NCBI GenBank assembly: GCA_964473735.1
Contig: CAYYQD010000049.1
Coordinates: 1-13,002 of the forward strand
Direction: 5' to 3'
Origin: JAADCS01 sp964473735
GTDB lineage: Bacteria > Hydrothermota > Hydrothermia > LBFQ01
Length of the DNA stretch: 13,002 nt
Every line of letters starts with the position of its first letter. The first letter of the stretch is position 1. This document shows, piece by piece, positions 7,671 to 13,002 of this stretch. The notes under the pieces were generated by a model. It was not told the DNA's origin. It did not search any database and saw only the letters and a program-made list of their open reading frames with translations. A program made the position numbers and the translations under genes.

Positions 7671-8120
7671 CTACTCTAAACCCTCCTCTCTTAGGAGCCT
7701 ATACAGGTCCCTCAGGTCGGTGGCGAATCCCCTGCTGTCCATACTACCTTTGACCCCTACGGCGGCCGTGTATCCGGTACCGCCCCTAAGTAGTACGACC
7801 CATATGTCCCTCCCATCGTATACGGATTTAACGAGGTCGTCCTCCTGTACGGAGATCCACTCCACCTTCCCTCTGGGAAGCAGGGCGTATATGGACAAGG
7901 CGAGGTTCTCGGTCGTGGGTTCCGGGTACAGGAGACCCTTCCAGTCGTTTAATAGGCTCCCATCCAGCTCCGCCTTTAGGCCTTCTACGCTCAGGCCTAC
8001 CTCATCGCACTCCGCACAGGCCACCTCAACCGTGTAGGTGTGGGTATGGGGACAGGCCTCGGTTCCACCGAGGATCCGGTAGTAATGGGTCGCCCGGAAT
8101 ACTACCTTAACCCTCTTCAA
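7671..8120 (-). CDS. Degenerate QueD/6-pyruvoyl-tetrahydropterin-synthase-like protein
   Basis: A 149-residue protein whose first ~103 residues align by eye with QueD/PTPS. Present are the three zinc-ligand histidines (RATHYY, H12; PHTHTY, H25 and H27), the VGLSVEGLK strand-helix, LNDW, and PTTENLALSIY (68-78), the family's PTxEN pterin-binding helix. E93 may be the pterin-anchoring Glu. The catalytic set looks damaged: the usual LDH reads LDG (52-54), and the active-site Cys normally four residues before HxH is displaced (C23, two before). About 45 residues follow the usual C-terminus. Zinc and perhaps a pterin may still bind, but normal synthase activity is doubtful. It starts with TTG, the only usable start after an in-frame stop, and overlaps the macro gene by 14 bases. 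It closes the KaiC-like operon; a regulatory or pterin-sensing role is speculation. Confidence 0.75.
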   Translation of the reverse strand: MKRVKVVFRATHYYRILGGTEACPHTHTYTVEVACAECDEVGLSVEGLKAELDGSLLNDWKGLLYPEPTTENLALSIYALLPRGKVEWISVQEDDLVKSVYDGRDIWVVLLRGGTGYTAAVGVKGSMDSRGFATDLRDLYRLLREEGLE

Positions 8121-8664
8121 CCTCTCCCACCAGCTCCCTCAGGGCCTCGGCGTAGGCGTTGAAGCTCTCCTCCCCCCAGAGAACCATCCGCACGACCCCG
8201 ACGCTCTTCAGGGTGGGGAGTACCCTTACGATGGTGGATAGGGCGACCCGGGCCGCCTCCCCGAGGGGATACCCGAATATCCCCGTTGATATGGAGGGGA
8301 AGGCCACGCTCCCGATTCCCCTGCTGTCGGCGAGGCGCAGGGCGTTCTCGTAGGTCCTGGCTAACAGGACGTCGGAGGGCTCGTCCCGGCCGTATACGGG
8401 GCCGAGGCAGTGTATGACGTAGGAGTTGGGGAGGTCGTAGGCTCCGGTTATCACGCACTCGGATACCTTTATCGGAGCGTACCGACGGGCCTCCTCGTAG
8501 AGGTGCGGCCCGGCCGCCCTGTGTATGGCCCCGGATACGCCTCCGCCGGGTTTGAGTAGGGCGTTGGCCGAATTCACTATGGCTTCAACGTCCCTCTGCT
8601 TGGTTATATCGCCGCGAACGAGCTCCAGAACCTTTCCGCCTTTTAACTCCACCCTCACCTTCAT
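8107..8664 (-). CDS. Macro-domain ADP-ribose-binding hydrolase
   Basis: A 185-residue single macro domain of the MacroD/YmdB type. Family members bind ADP-ribose and remove ADP-ribose from proteins or the acetyl group from O-acetyl-ADP-ribose. All key loops are visible: GDIT (18-21), VNSAN (30-34) with the catalytic-type Asn 34, GGGVSGAIHRAAG (40-52), VIHCLGPVYG (83-92), and the phosphate-binding SISTGIFGYP (124-133). I see no missing residue, so an active hydrolase is likely. It follows the near-KaiC gene by 19 bases and overlaps the QueD-like gene. Its SD (GGAGGG) lies inside a perfect 14-bp palindrome. Company with a KaiC-like ATPase suggests that ADP-ribose or a related nucleotide is a signal or by-product in this module; that is inference. 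Confidence 0.93.
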   Translation of the reverse strand: MKVRVELKGGKVLELVRGDITKQRDVEAIVNSANALLKPGGGVSGAIHRAAGPHLYEEARRYAPIKVSECVITGAYDLPNSYVIHCLGPVYGRDEPSDVLLARTYENALRLADSRGIGSVAFPSISTGIFGYPLGEAARVALSTIVRVLPTLKSVGVVRMVLWGEESFNAYAEALRELVGEVEEG

Positions 8665-8666
8665 AC

Positions 8667-8680
8667 TCCCTCCGGAGGGA
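8667..8680. promoter_or_regulatory. 14-bp perfect palindrome containing the macro gene's SD
   Basis: TCCCTCCGGAGGGA lies between the near-KaiC stop (8684-8686) and the macro ATG (8664). In mRNA it can fold as a 5-bp stem with a CCGG loop and would hide the SD. A ribosome finishing the upstream gene could open it, giving coupled translation. It could equally be a DNA-binding site. Confidence 0.5.
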
Positions 8681-8683
8681 ACC

Positions 8684-9307
8684 CTACCCCTTCGTCTCCT
8701 CTAAGGCCAATCTGATGCGTTTCAGGAGCTCCGCGGGGGACTTCACGGGGTAGGTTAGCCTCTCCAAGATCTCCTCGGCCGGCACGTCCTTTACCTTCAG
8801 ACCGGCGAGTCTCTGAAGTAGATCCTCCTTGCCGACGGGGAAATCAAGGCCCTTTATCCGCAGGAGGACCTCAACCGGCCACACTATGCCGAGGACCTCG
8901 GAGGCGACGGAGAAGGCGAAGTTGAAGATGGCCAGATGGTCTCTGCCCTCCTTTATCTCCCTGTAGGCTATCTTCGCCAGACCTCCGGCCGTATGGGCCC
9001 GCGGTGTCTTCTCCTCCAGCTCCCCCTGCAGTTTCCTCATGACGAGTTCGGGGTCGGCGCGGAGGATGTTCCGAACTGTCTGGCGGGTGAGTCCCAAGAA
9101 CTCGGCTATTTCGCTCTCGGTCTTCATCTCCATGTCCTGCAGGACGATGGCGTAAGCGGCCTCCATGAGGCTGGGGAGCCACGTGAGGTTGCGGTACTCT
9201 ATGAGCTTCCTCGGCCCTCCGATTATCTCAAGGGCCTTCAGGAATACCCGTATGGCCACCGTGTCTATATCGTAGCGCTTTATCTCCTCCTGTGTCAGTA
9301 TCGGCAT
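8684..9307 (-). CDS. HTH 'near-KaiC' regulatory-domain protein
   Basis: A 207-residue protein resembling the family known as the 'near-KaiC' probable regulatory domain (TIGR03879 as I recall it), which occurs beside single-domain KaiC-like ATPases, mainly in archaea and some thermophilic bacteria. The domain spans roughly residues 40-110. Within it, EIAEFLGLTRQTVRNILRAD (66-85) is a classic helix-turn-helix, so DNA binding is likely. Residues about 115-207 are helical, with hydrophobic stretches (AIFNFAFSVASEVLGIVW), and I cannot assign them. No sensor domain is recognised. The strong SD (AAGGAGG, 7 bases before the ATG) fixes the start. It sits two genes downstream of its presumed KaiC-like partner, with the AIM24 gene between them. 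It probably works with that ATPase in transcriptional control; the target is unknown, and its own operon is a natural candidate. Confidence 0.78.
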   Translation of the reverse strand: MPILTQEEIKRYDIDTVAIRVFLKALEIIGGPRKLIEYRNLTWLPSLMEAAYAIVLQDMEMKTESEIAEFLGLTRQTVRNILRADPELVMRKLQGELEEKTPRAHTAGGLAKIAYREIKEGRDHLAIFNFAFSVASEVLGIVWPVEVLLRIKGLDFPVGKEDLLQRLAGLKVKDVPAEEILERLTYPVKSPAELLKRIRLALEETKG

Positions 9308-9321
9308 GCTCTACCTCCTTT

Positions 9322-9996
9322 TTACTCTTCCTTATCGCGCGGCAGGAAGGGTATAACTACCCGTGCGAGGCCGTCCACCGTCCGTGTCTGTATGAGCACA
9401 CGCCCCGGTCCCTCCAGGTCCACGACTATCCCCTCCCCTCCGAAGAGGGCGCTCTTCAGCCCACCGAGCTTCTTCACTTTATACCTGACCCGAGAGTCCA
9501 TCATCACCAGGTGGAAGTTATCCACCGTAATCCTCTCCCCTTCCGACAGCTCAACGTCCTCTAAGGCTCCGAAGGAGGTCACCCAAACGCCCCCTTCACC
9601 TTCAGCCTTCAACCACACGAAGTTTCCTTCGGATAGGAAACCCCCGAGTCCCCTGAACTCCACCCCTACGCTCACGTCCCCGTGGTGGGCCAGATACCCG
9701 TTATCCTGTATCAGGACCTTTTCACCCCGCAGGGGTACGTAGGCTATATCGCCGGGGACGTTGGGGGCCAACCACACCTCCCCCTCCCCTCTGGCTACGA
9801 AGGTATTCACGAAGAGGCTCTCACCCCCGAGGGCGGCCCTCATTACGGACTTGAAAAAACCGCCCGGCATAGTGGTCTTCATATCCACGTTCCGCATCGT
9901 TACCATAGATCCCGGCTCCGCCACCACGCTCTCCCCGTCCTCAAGGAATACCTTGAGGAGGGCGTAGGACGGCCCGTGCGTTATCTCGTACTTCAT
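9322..9996 (-). CDS. AIM24/TIGR00266 family protein
   Basis: A 224-residue, almost all-beta protein of the AIM24 family (TIGR00266 in bacteria and archaea; the fungal homologue acts in mitochondrial membrane organisation). The molecular function in prokaryotes is not known. Family landmarks in order: SYALLKVFLEDGESVVAEPGS near the N-terminus, with the hallmark EPGSMVTM at 27-34; GGESLFVNTF (57-66); LAPNVPGDI (76-84); and the C-terminal block beginning KSALFGGEGIVVDL (171-184) and ending in LIQTRT. Length is typical. No signal peptide or membrane helix is seen, so it is probably cytosolic. Its ATG overlaps the KaiC-like gene's TGA and has an ideal SD (AAAGGAGG), so the two are translated together. 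Being placed between the two KaiC-system partners suggests a shared function. Confidence 0.9.
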   Translation of the reverse strand: MKYEITHGPSYALLKVFLEDGESVVAEPGSMVTMRNVDMKTTMPGGFFKSVMRAALGGESLFVNTFVARGEGEVWLAPNVPGDIAYVPLRGEKVLIQDNGYLAHHGDVSVGVEFRGLGGFLSEGNFVWLKAEGEGGVWVTSFGALEDVELSEGERITVDNFHLVMMDSRVRYKVKKLGGLKSALFGGEGIVVDLEGPGRVLIQTRTVDGLARVVIPFLPRDKEE

Positions 9997-10895
9997 CTAT
10001 CCTCCTTTTTTCGTACTTCCTTTAGACTCGGACCTATCTTCACCAGTCCTAAGTCCGTTATCTCCATAAGGTGGGTATCGGTGTCGTGTCCGCACATGCG
10101 ACACCCGTCTATCCTGAAGAGCCTCACCATCTCCCCTATGGGCCTTCCGTACAGGCTCTCGTCGTAGCGGGTTATTATGAGCTTCTTGGACATCACCATC
10201 GTGCAATCCACGATGTGGGAGACGGCGTATCCACCGGCAGCCTCCGCGGATAGTTCTTCGTGGCCAGAGCGTTTCTGGGAGACGAAGAGGGCCGTCTGGT
10301 ACCACTTCTTTATGAAGTTGAAGATCTGGCGCACCACGGACCGGGCCATCATCTCCCTGGCCTCGTACAGGCCGGTTATTGAGTCTATTACGGTGTAATC
10401 GGCCCTGTAGGTCTTTATGGCGTAGGCTACGGTGTCAAGCAGAGTCTGGAGGCTTTCCCGCAGTACGGTGTAGGATGCGGCGTCTATGAGTACGATGTTC
10501 TCGTCTATAACGGAGATGTCTTCTATGCCCATCGCCCTGGCCCTCTCCTTCAGCGCCATAGCCACGAAGGGGGCGGGGGACTCAACGGTTATAAACACCA
10601 CCCTCTCCCCCTCGCTCGCCCTCTTCACGGCGAACTGTTCAACCAGAAGGGACTTACCCGTATCCGATACACCCGTTATGTTTATAACGGCGTACTTCGG
10701 TATCCCTCCCAACGGTACCCTCTTAGCCTTCCCACTCTCAACGACGCTCGTGAAGAACAGGTCGTCCAGACCCTCAACCCCCGTGGGGACCCCTTCAAGC
10801 TTCGGAGCCTCCTTTCCTGCCTCCCTCAAGGTCTTTACCCCTTTAAGGAACGGGTGAGACTCGTAACGGTTATCCTTCCCTTCCGTATCGGCCAT
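9993..10895 (-). CDS. Single-domain KaiC-like RecA-fold ATPase
   Basis: A 300-residue cytosolic ATPase of the KaiC/RecA group with one KaiC domain (clock KaiC has two), like the archaeal single-domain families. An N-terminal charged tail of about 34 residues precedes the hallmark PTGVEGLDDLF (37-47). Walker A is GVSDTGKSL (75-83). The VESP motif (104-107) corresponds to the catalytic Glu region of KaiC. Walker B is YTVIDS (167-172). A C-terminal CRMCGHDTDTH (255-265) could bind a metal. Members are expected to be weak ATPases that may hexamerise and act as switches. The gene opens the five-gene operon and has no SD, but TAAAAT lies 7 bases before the ATG, with an inverted repeat just upstream. 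Its partner HTH protein is encoded downstream. What it senses is unknown. A simpler RadA- or GvpD-like role is less likely given that partner. Confidence 0.88.
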   Translation of the reverse strand: MADTEGKDNRYESHPFLKGVKTLREAGKEAPKLEGVPTGVEGLDDLFFTSVVESGKAKRVPLGGIPKYAVINITGVSDTGKSLLVEQFAVKRASEGERVVFITVESPAPFVAMALKERARAMGIEDISVIDENIVLIDAASYTVLRESLQTLLDTVAYAIKTYRADYTVIDSITGLYEAREMMARSVVRQIFNFIKKWYQTALFVSQKRSGHEELSAEAAGGYAVSHIVDCTMVMSKKLIITRYDESLYGRPIGEMVRLFRIDGCRMCGHDTDTHLMEITDLGLVKIGPSLKEVRKKEDR

Positions 10896-10902
10896 AGAAC
10901 GT

Positions 10903-10908
10903 ATTTTA
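10903..10908 (-). promoter_or_regulatory. -10 hexamer TAAAAT of the KaiC-like operon (leaderless)
   Basis: TAAAAT on the minus strand ends 7 bases before ATG 10895. There is no SD and no good -35 at 16-18 bases, which may mean that an activator is needed. Confidence 0.6.
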
Positions 10909-10910
10909 AG

Positions 10911-10929
10911 GCCGTTGTACGGCTTTTTT
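10911..10929. promoter_or_regulatory. Dyad GCCGT-TGT-ACGGC in the KaiC-like promoter, with plus-strand T-run
   Basis: A perfect 5-bp inverted repeat at 10911-10923, exactly where the spacer of the minus-strand KaiC-like promoter should lie, so a bound regulator would cover the promoter. On the plus strand it is followed by six Ts, giving an intrinsic-terminator shape. No plus-strand gene lies upstream to need one, though it could stop antisense transcription. Operator is my preferred reading. Confidence 0.45.
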
Positions 10930-10969
10930 GGGGTTTAGTGGTGATAGGCTATGGATGTGCAATTACCCC

Positions 10970-10998
10970 TTGCTCTCATACCCGAACGGGTGTATAAT
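10970..10998 (+). promoter_or_regulatory. Leaderless promoter of the CxxC/secreted-protein unit
   Basis: TTGCTC (10970-10975), a 17-base spacer, then a consensus TATAAT (10993-10998), 8 bases, and ATG 11007. The -35 is only a half match; the -10 is perfect. No SD precedes the ATG. Confidence 0.7.
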
Positions 10999-11006
10999 TT
11001 AGTCTT

Positions 11007-11297
11007 ATGCTAATGTGGATCTTATCTCAGGTGGCGGTGCCTCACGCTACCGTCAAGCCTACGAACTGGTGGGCTGTGGTTATACACGATACGAATTTCG
11101 CGTCGTGCTCCAAGTGCGTTTATGAACTCACCCGCGACATATACCGAACCTTCAACGGCACGGTTGAGAGGGTAACCTACTCCGAGATGAAGCGTTCCCT
11201 CTACATCTGGACCGTTCCGGGCAGCACCCTGGACACCGAACGCCTGAAGGAGGTCTTAAACAAGGAGGGGGTGAGGAGCTATGAGATACTTCATTAG
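11007..11297 (+). CDS. Small CxxC protein with HMA-like (metal-binding) fold
   Basis: A 96-residue protein. Residues about 22-94 read like a heavy-metal-associated (HMA) ferredoxin-like fold: a beta strand (WAVVIHDTN), the metal-binding CSKC (34-37), a helix (VYELTRDIYRTF), two strands (ERVTYS, SLYIWTV), a second helix (LDTERLKEVLNKEGV) and a last strand (SYEIL). HMA proteins carry Cu(I), Zn or Hg through the two cysteines. The match is by pattern only; GMTC is replaced by ASCSKC. The first ~14 residues are hydrophobic and could be a signal peptide, though without a positive charge. The ATG is set by TATAAT 8 bases upstream; an alternative ATG is two codons later. Its end overlaps the next gene by 17 bases, so the two are likely made together. 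Confidence 0.65.
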   Translation: MLMWILSQVAVPHATVKPTNWWAVVIHDTNFASCSKCVYELTRDIYRTFNGTVERVTYSEMKRSLYIWTVPGSTLDTERLKEVLNKEGVRSYEILH

Positions 11298-12927
11298 CGG
11301 CTTACTTATAGCATCACTTATGGGAGTTTCCACCCTTGAGGCGCAGATAACGTGGGCAGGACTATCCACTTACGGCGGCTCCAGCTACGATCAGATGTGG
11401 GGTATAGACTTCCGTGGGGACTCGGTGCCCGTTCTCCTTCTGTTCACGATCAGCTTCTCAATAAGCGGGAGCGACGAGGACTACATTCTGATGACTCCCA
11501 CGTGGAAGAAGGTAATAGGGAACAGCGGTGGCAGGGACGACTGGGCCTACAAAGTAGTCTGGCAAACAAGCGGGAACATCGTCGTAGGTGGTACGTGGTG
11601 TAATGATGGCGGGGCCGGGCCGGGTAGCTGTTATGCACCGCTGTACGGTTTCCTAACCCGGCTCAACTCCTCCGGGGATTACGTCGGGGGCAGGCACCTT
11701 GATCCAGCGGCCTCTTGGAGCTGCGCGGCGTCCGACCGTCAAACCCGCATCTTAGGGGTGTGGCCCACCAACGACGGCGGGGTCGTGGCCGCTGGCTACA
11801 TGACCTACAGCGAGACGGACTCGTGGGGAGACTGTTCCGTCAGCGAAGAGGACGCCTTCATAGCGAAGTTTGACGCCTCTCTGAACCTCCAGTGGATGAG
11901 ACCCGTCGGTACAACCAGCTGGGAGTTCGCCACGACGGCCATCCAGACGACGGACGGAAACTACGTCCTGATAGCACCTTCCTTCAACGAGATATGGATA
12001 GGGAAGTTCAACGGCAGCGGGGGTTTGATGTGGCAGCGCAGGTACCCGAGGACCTATTACGACGACGGAAACGGCAAGTACTTCACGTGGGCCAAACCCA
12101 CCTCGGACGGAGGTTTCATACTGGCCGACGAGATAGACGGCCCCGGCGGGGGTAGGGACGCCCTTTTCGCCAAGTTCAACGCTCACGGGAATTTGGTGTG
12201 CGGGAGGATCCTATATACCGGTGGGAACGACGTGGGTATAGACGTGGTTGAAGGGCCTAACTACTACTGGATGACGGGCTTCTTCAGGAACAGCGACCTC
12301 TTCATCGCCGCCTTTGATAAAAGCACCTGCAACTTAGTTAAGTTCAGATACCTCCTCTCCGGCGGGACCGAGAGCGGAAGGGCGATAGATATAAGCCCCC
12401 ACAGTATCCCTTACGTCGCCGGATATACCAACAACGGCGCTTGGTCCGCAGGGGGGTACGACGGCTTAGTAGCCGCAGATACCGGTGGTCTTGACACGTG
12501 CTACTGGAGGTCCTACCCCATATCCCACACTCCCCTCAGCCTCAGTCAGTCAGGATCCTGGAGCGTGTATAGCTTCTCCTACACCCCGTCCTCCTACTCC
12601 GTTTCCGTGCAGCACGCATCCATCGGTAGCAACGTTATATGCGGTCTGGCCCTCGGTAACGGAGATACAGAACTCTCCGTCGGAGAGAGGTACGTGGACT
12701 GCACCCTCAACTACGCGGTGATCGGAAACGAACTGCGCATCAGGGTAAAGGGTAAGACGGACCTGAAGATCTCCCTCTACTCCGTGGATGGCAGGCGTAT
12801 CTTCTCAACACGACTTAACGGTTTTACGGGAGTCTATCGCGTCCCCGTCCGTCTAAAAAAGGGTATATACCTGCTTAGATTGGAGCACGGAGGAGGTACG
12901 ACGGAGTCCCGGGTGGTAGTGCGCTGA
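11281..12927 (+). CDS. Secreted beta-propeller-like protein with T9SS-type C-terminal sorting domain
   Basis: A 548-residue exported protein. The N-terminus is a textbook signal peptide (MRYFISGLLIASLMGVSTLEA, cleavage near 21). Residues about 30-400 contain repeated blade-like units: a strand such as FIAKFDASLNLQW, IGKFNGSGGLMWQ or LFAKFNAHGNLV, followed by TTDGNYVL, TSDGGFIL or TNDGGVVAAG. This is the pattern of SBBP/delta-60-type beta-propeller repeats. Residues about 480-548 form a compact beta domain (LKISLYSVDGRRI, KKGIYLLRLEHG, ESRVVVR at the end), typical of type IX secretion sorting domains. Such proteins are exported and usually anchored at the cell surface or released. The ligand or substrate is unknown. 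Several cysteines in the body could form disulfides. The SD GAGGAG lies just before the ATG. It overlaps the CxxC gene by 17 bases. Confidence 0.85.
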   Translation: MRYFISGLLIASLMGVSTLEAQITWAGLSTYGGSSYDQMWGIDFRGDSVPVLLLFTISFSISGSDEDYILMTPTWKKVIGNSGGRDDWAYKVVWQTSGNIVVGGTWCNDGGAGPGSCYAPLYGFLTRLNSSGDYVGGRHLDPAASWSCAASDRQTRILGVWPTNDGGVVAAGYMTYSETDSWGDCSVSEEDAFIAKFDASLNLQWMRPVGTTSWEFATTAIQTTDGNYVLIAPSFNEIWIGKFNGSGGLMWQRRYPRTYYDDGNGKYFTWAKPTSDGGFILADEIDGPGGGRDALFAKFNAHGNLVCGRILYTGGNDVGIDVVEGPNYYWMTGFFRNSDLFIAAFDKSTCNLVKFRYLLSGGTESGRAIDISPHSIPYVAGYTNNGAWSAGGYDGLVAADTGGLDTCYWRSYPISHTPLSLSQSGSWSVYSFSYTPSSYSVSVQHASIGSNVICGLALGNGDTELSVGERYVDCTLNYAVIGNELRIRVKGKTDLKISLYSVDGRRIFSTRLNGFTGVYRVPVRLKKGIYLLRLEHGGGTTESRVVVR

Positions 12928-12974
12928 TACGTTTTGCCCGGTTATAACTTCGCCCTAAGGGTAATACCGCACCG

Positions 12975-13002
12975 ATGGAGTGCCCGTTATTGATACGGAC
13001 GG
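12975..13002 (+). CDS. Possible start of a gene cut by the window edge
   Basis: ATG 12975 opens a frame (MECPLLIRT) that runs off the window. A TAATAC hexamer ends 7 bases upstream, the same spacing as at the leaderless genes here, but it matches the -10 consensus poorly. A better -10-like TATAAC lies at 12943-12948. There is no SD. Only nine codons are visible, so this is tentative. Confidence 0.25.

Noticed and set aside
10911..10929. Plain intrinsic terminator
   Set aside because: Shape fits on the plus strand, but no plus-strand gene lies upstream; the operator reading within the minus-strand promoter fits the context better.
1..13002. CRISPR array, tRNA/rRNA genes, insertion sequences, transposases
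   Set aside because: I looked for regular repeat-spacer units, tRNA arms, rRNA cores and transposase motifs and found none.

Overview
The window looks like the chromosome of a thermophilic, outer-membrane-bearing bacterium. A TonB-dependent receptor and a secreted protein with a C-terminal sorting-type domain indicate a diderm cell. Arg is written mostly with AGG, proteins are rich in E/K/R/V and poor in Q, and several genes are of archaeal or hyperthermophile type (ApgM-type phosphoglycerate mutase, single-domain KaiC-like ATPase with its 'near-KaiC' partner). This would suit an uncultivated thermophilic lineage such as WOR-3/Hydrothermota, but that placement is an inference and not certain. 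GC is high in the genes and visibly lower in the first ~280 bases.

Layout. 1-277: no convincing gene, but three helically phased GGGAAACGT-like repeats and an operator-like dyad. 278-3786 (minus): a three-gene unit, ApgM phosphoglycerate mutase, then a type I ABC exporter half-transporter, then a LOG/TIGR00725-like nucleotide-binding protein, coupled by abutting or overlapping stop/start codons. 3787-3984: divergent promoter region. 3985-5982 (plus): TonB-dependent receptor. 5979-7646 (minus): full-length formate-tetrahydrofolate ligase, whose stop overlaps the receptor's stop. 7671-10895 (minus): a tight five-gene unit, KaiC-like ATPase, AIM24/TIGR00266 protein, HTH 'near-KaiC' protein, macro-domain protein and a degenerate QueD/PTPS-like protein. 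10896-11006: divergent promoter region. 11007-12927 (plus): a small CxxC, HMA-like protein overlapping a secreted beta-propeller-like protein with a T9SS-type C-terminal domain. A further gene may start at about 12975.

The strongest new signals are two. First, all five genes that open a transcription unit lack a Shine-Dalgarno sequence and instead have a TANAAT hexamer ending 7 or 8 bases before the ATG, implying leaderless mRNAs. Most downstream genes of operons have SD sequences or are coupled by overlapping stop/start codons. Second, the KaiC-like/near-KaiC pair is joined in one operon to AIM24, macro-domain and pterin-synthase-like proteins. This looks like a regulatory or nucleotide-metabolite module whose combined role I cannot name from known systems.
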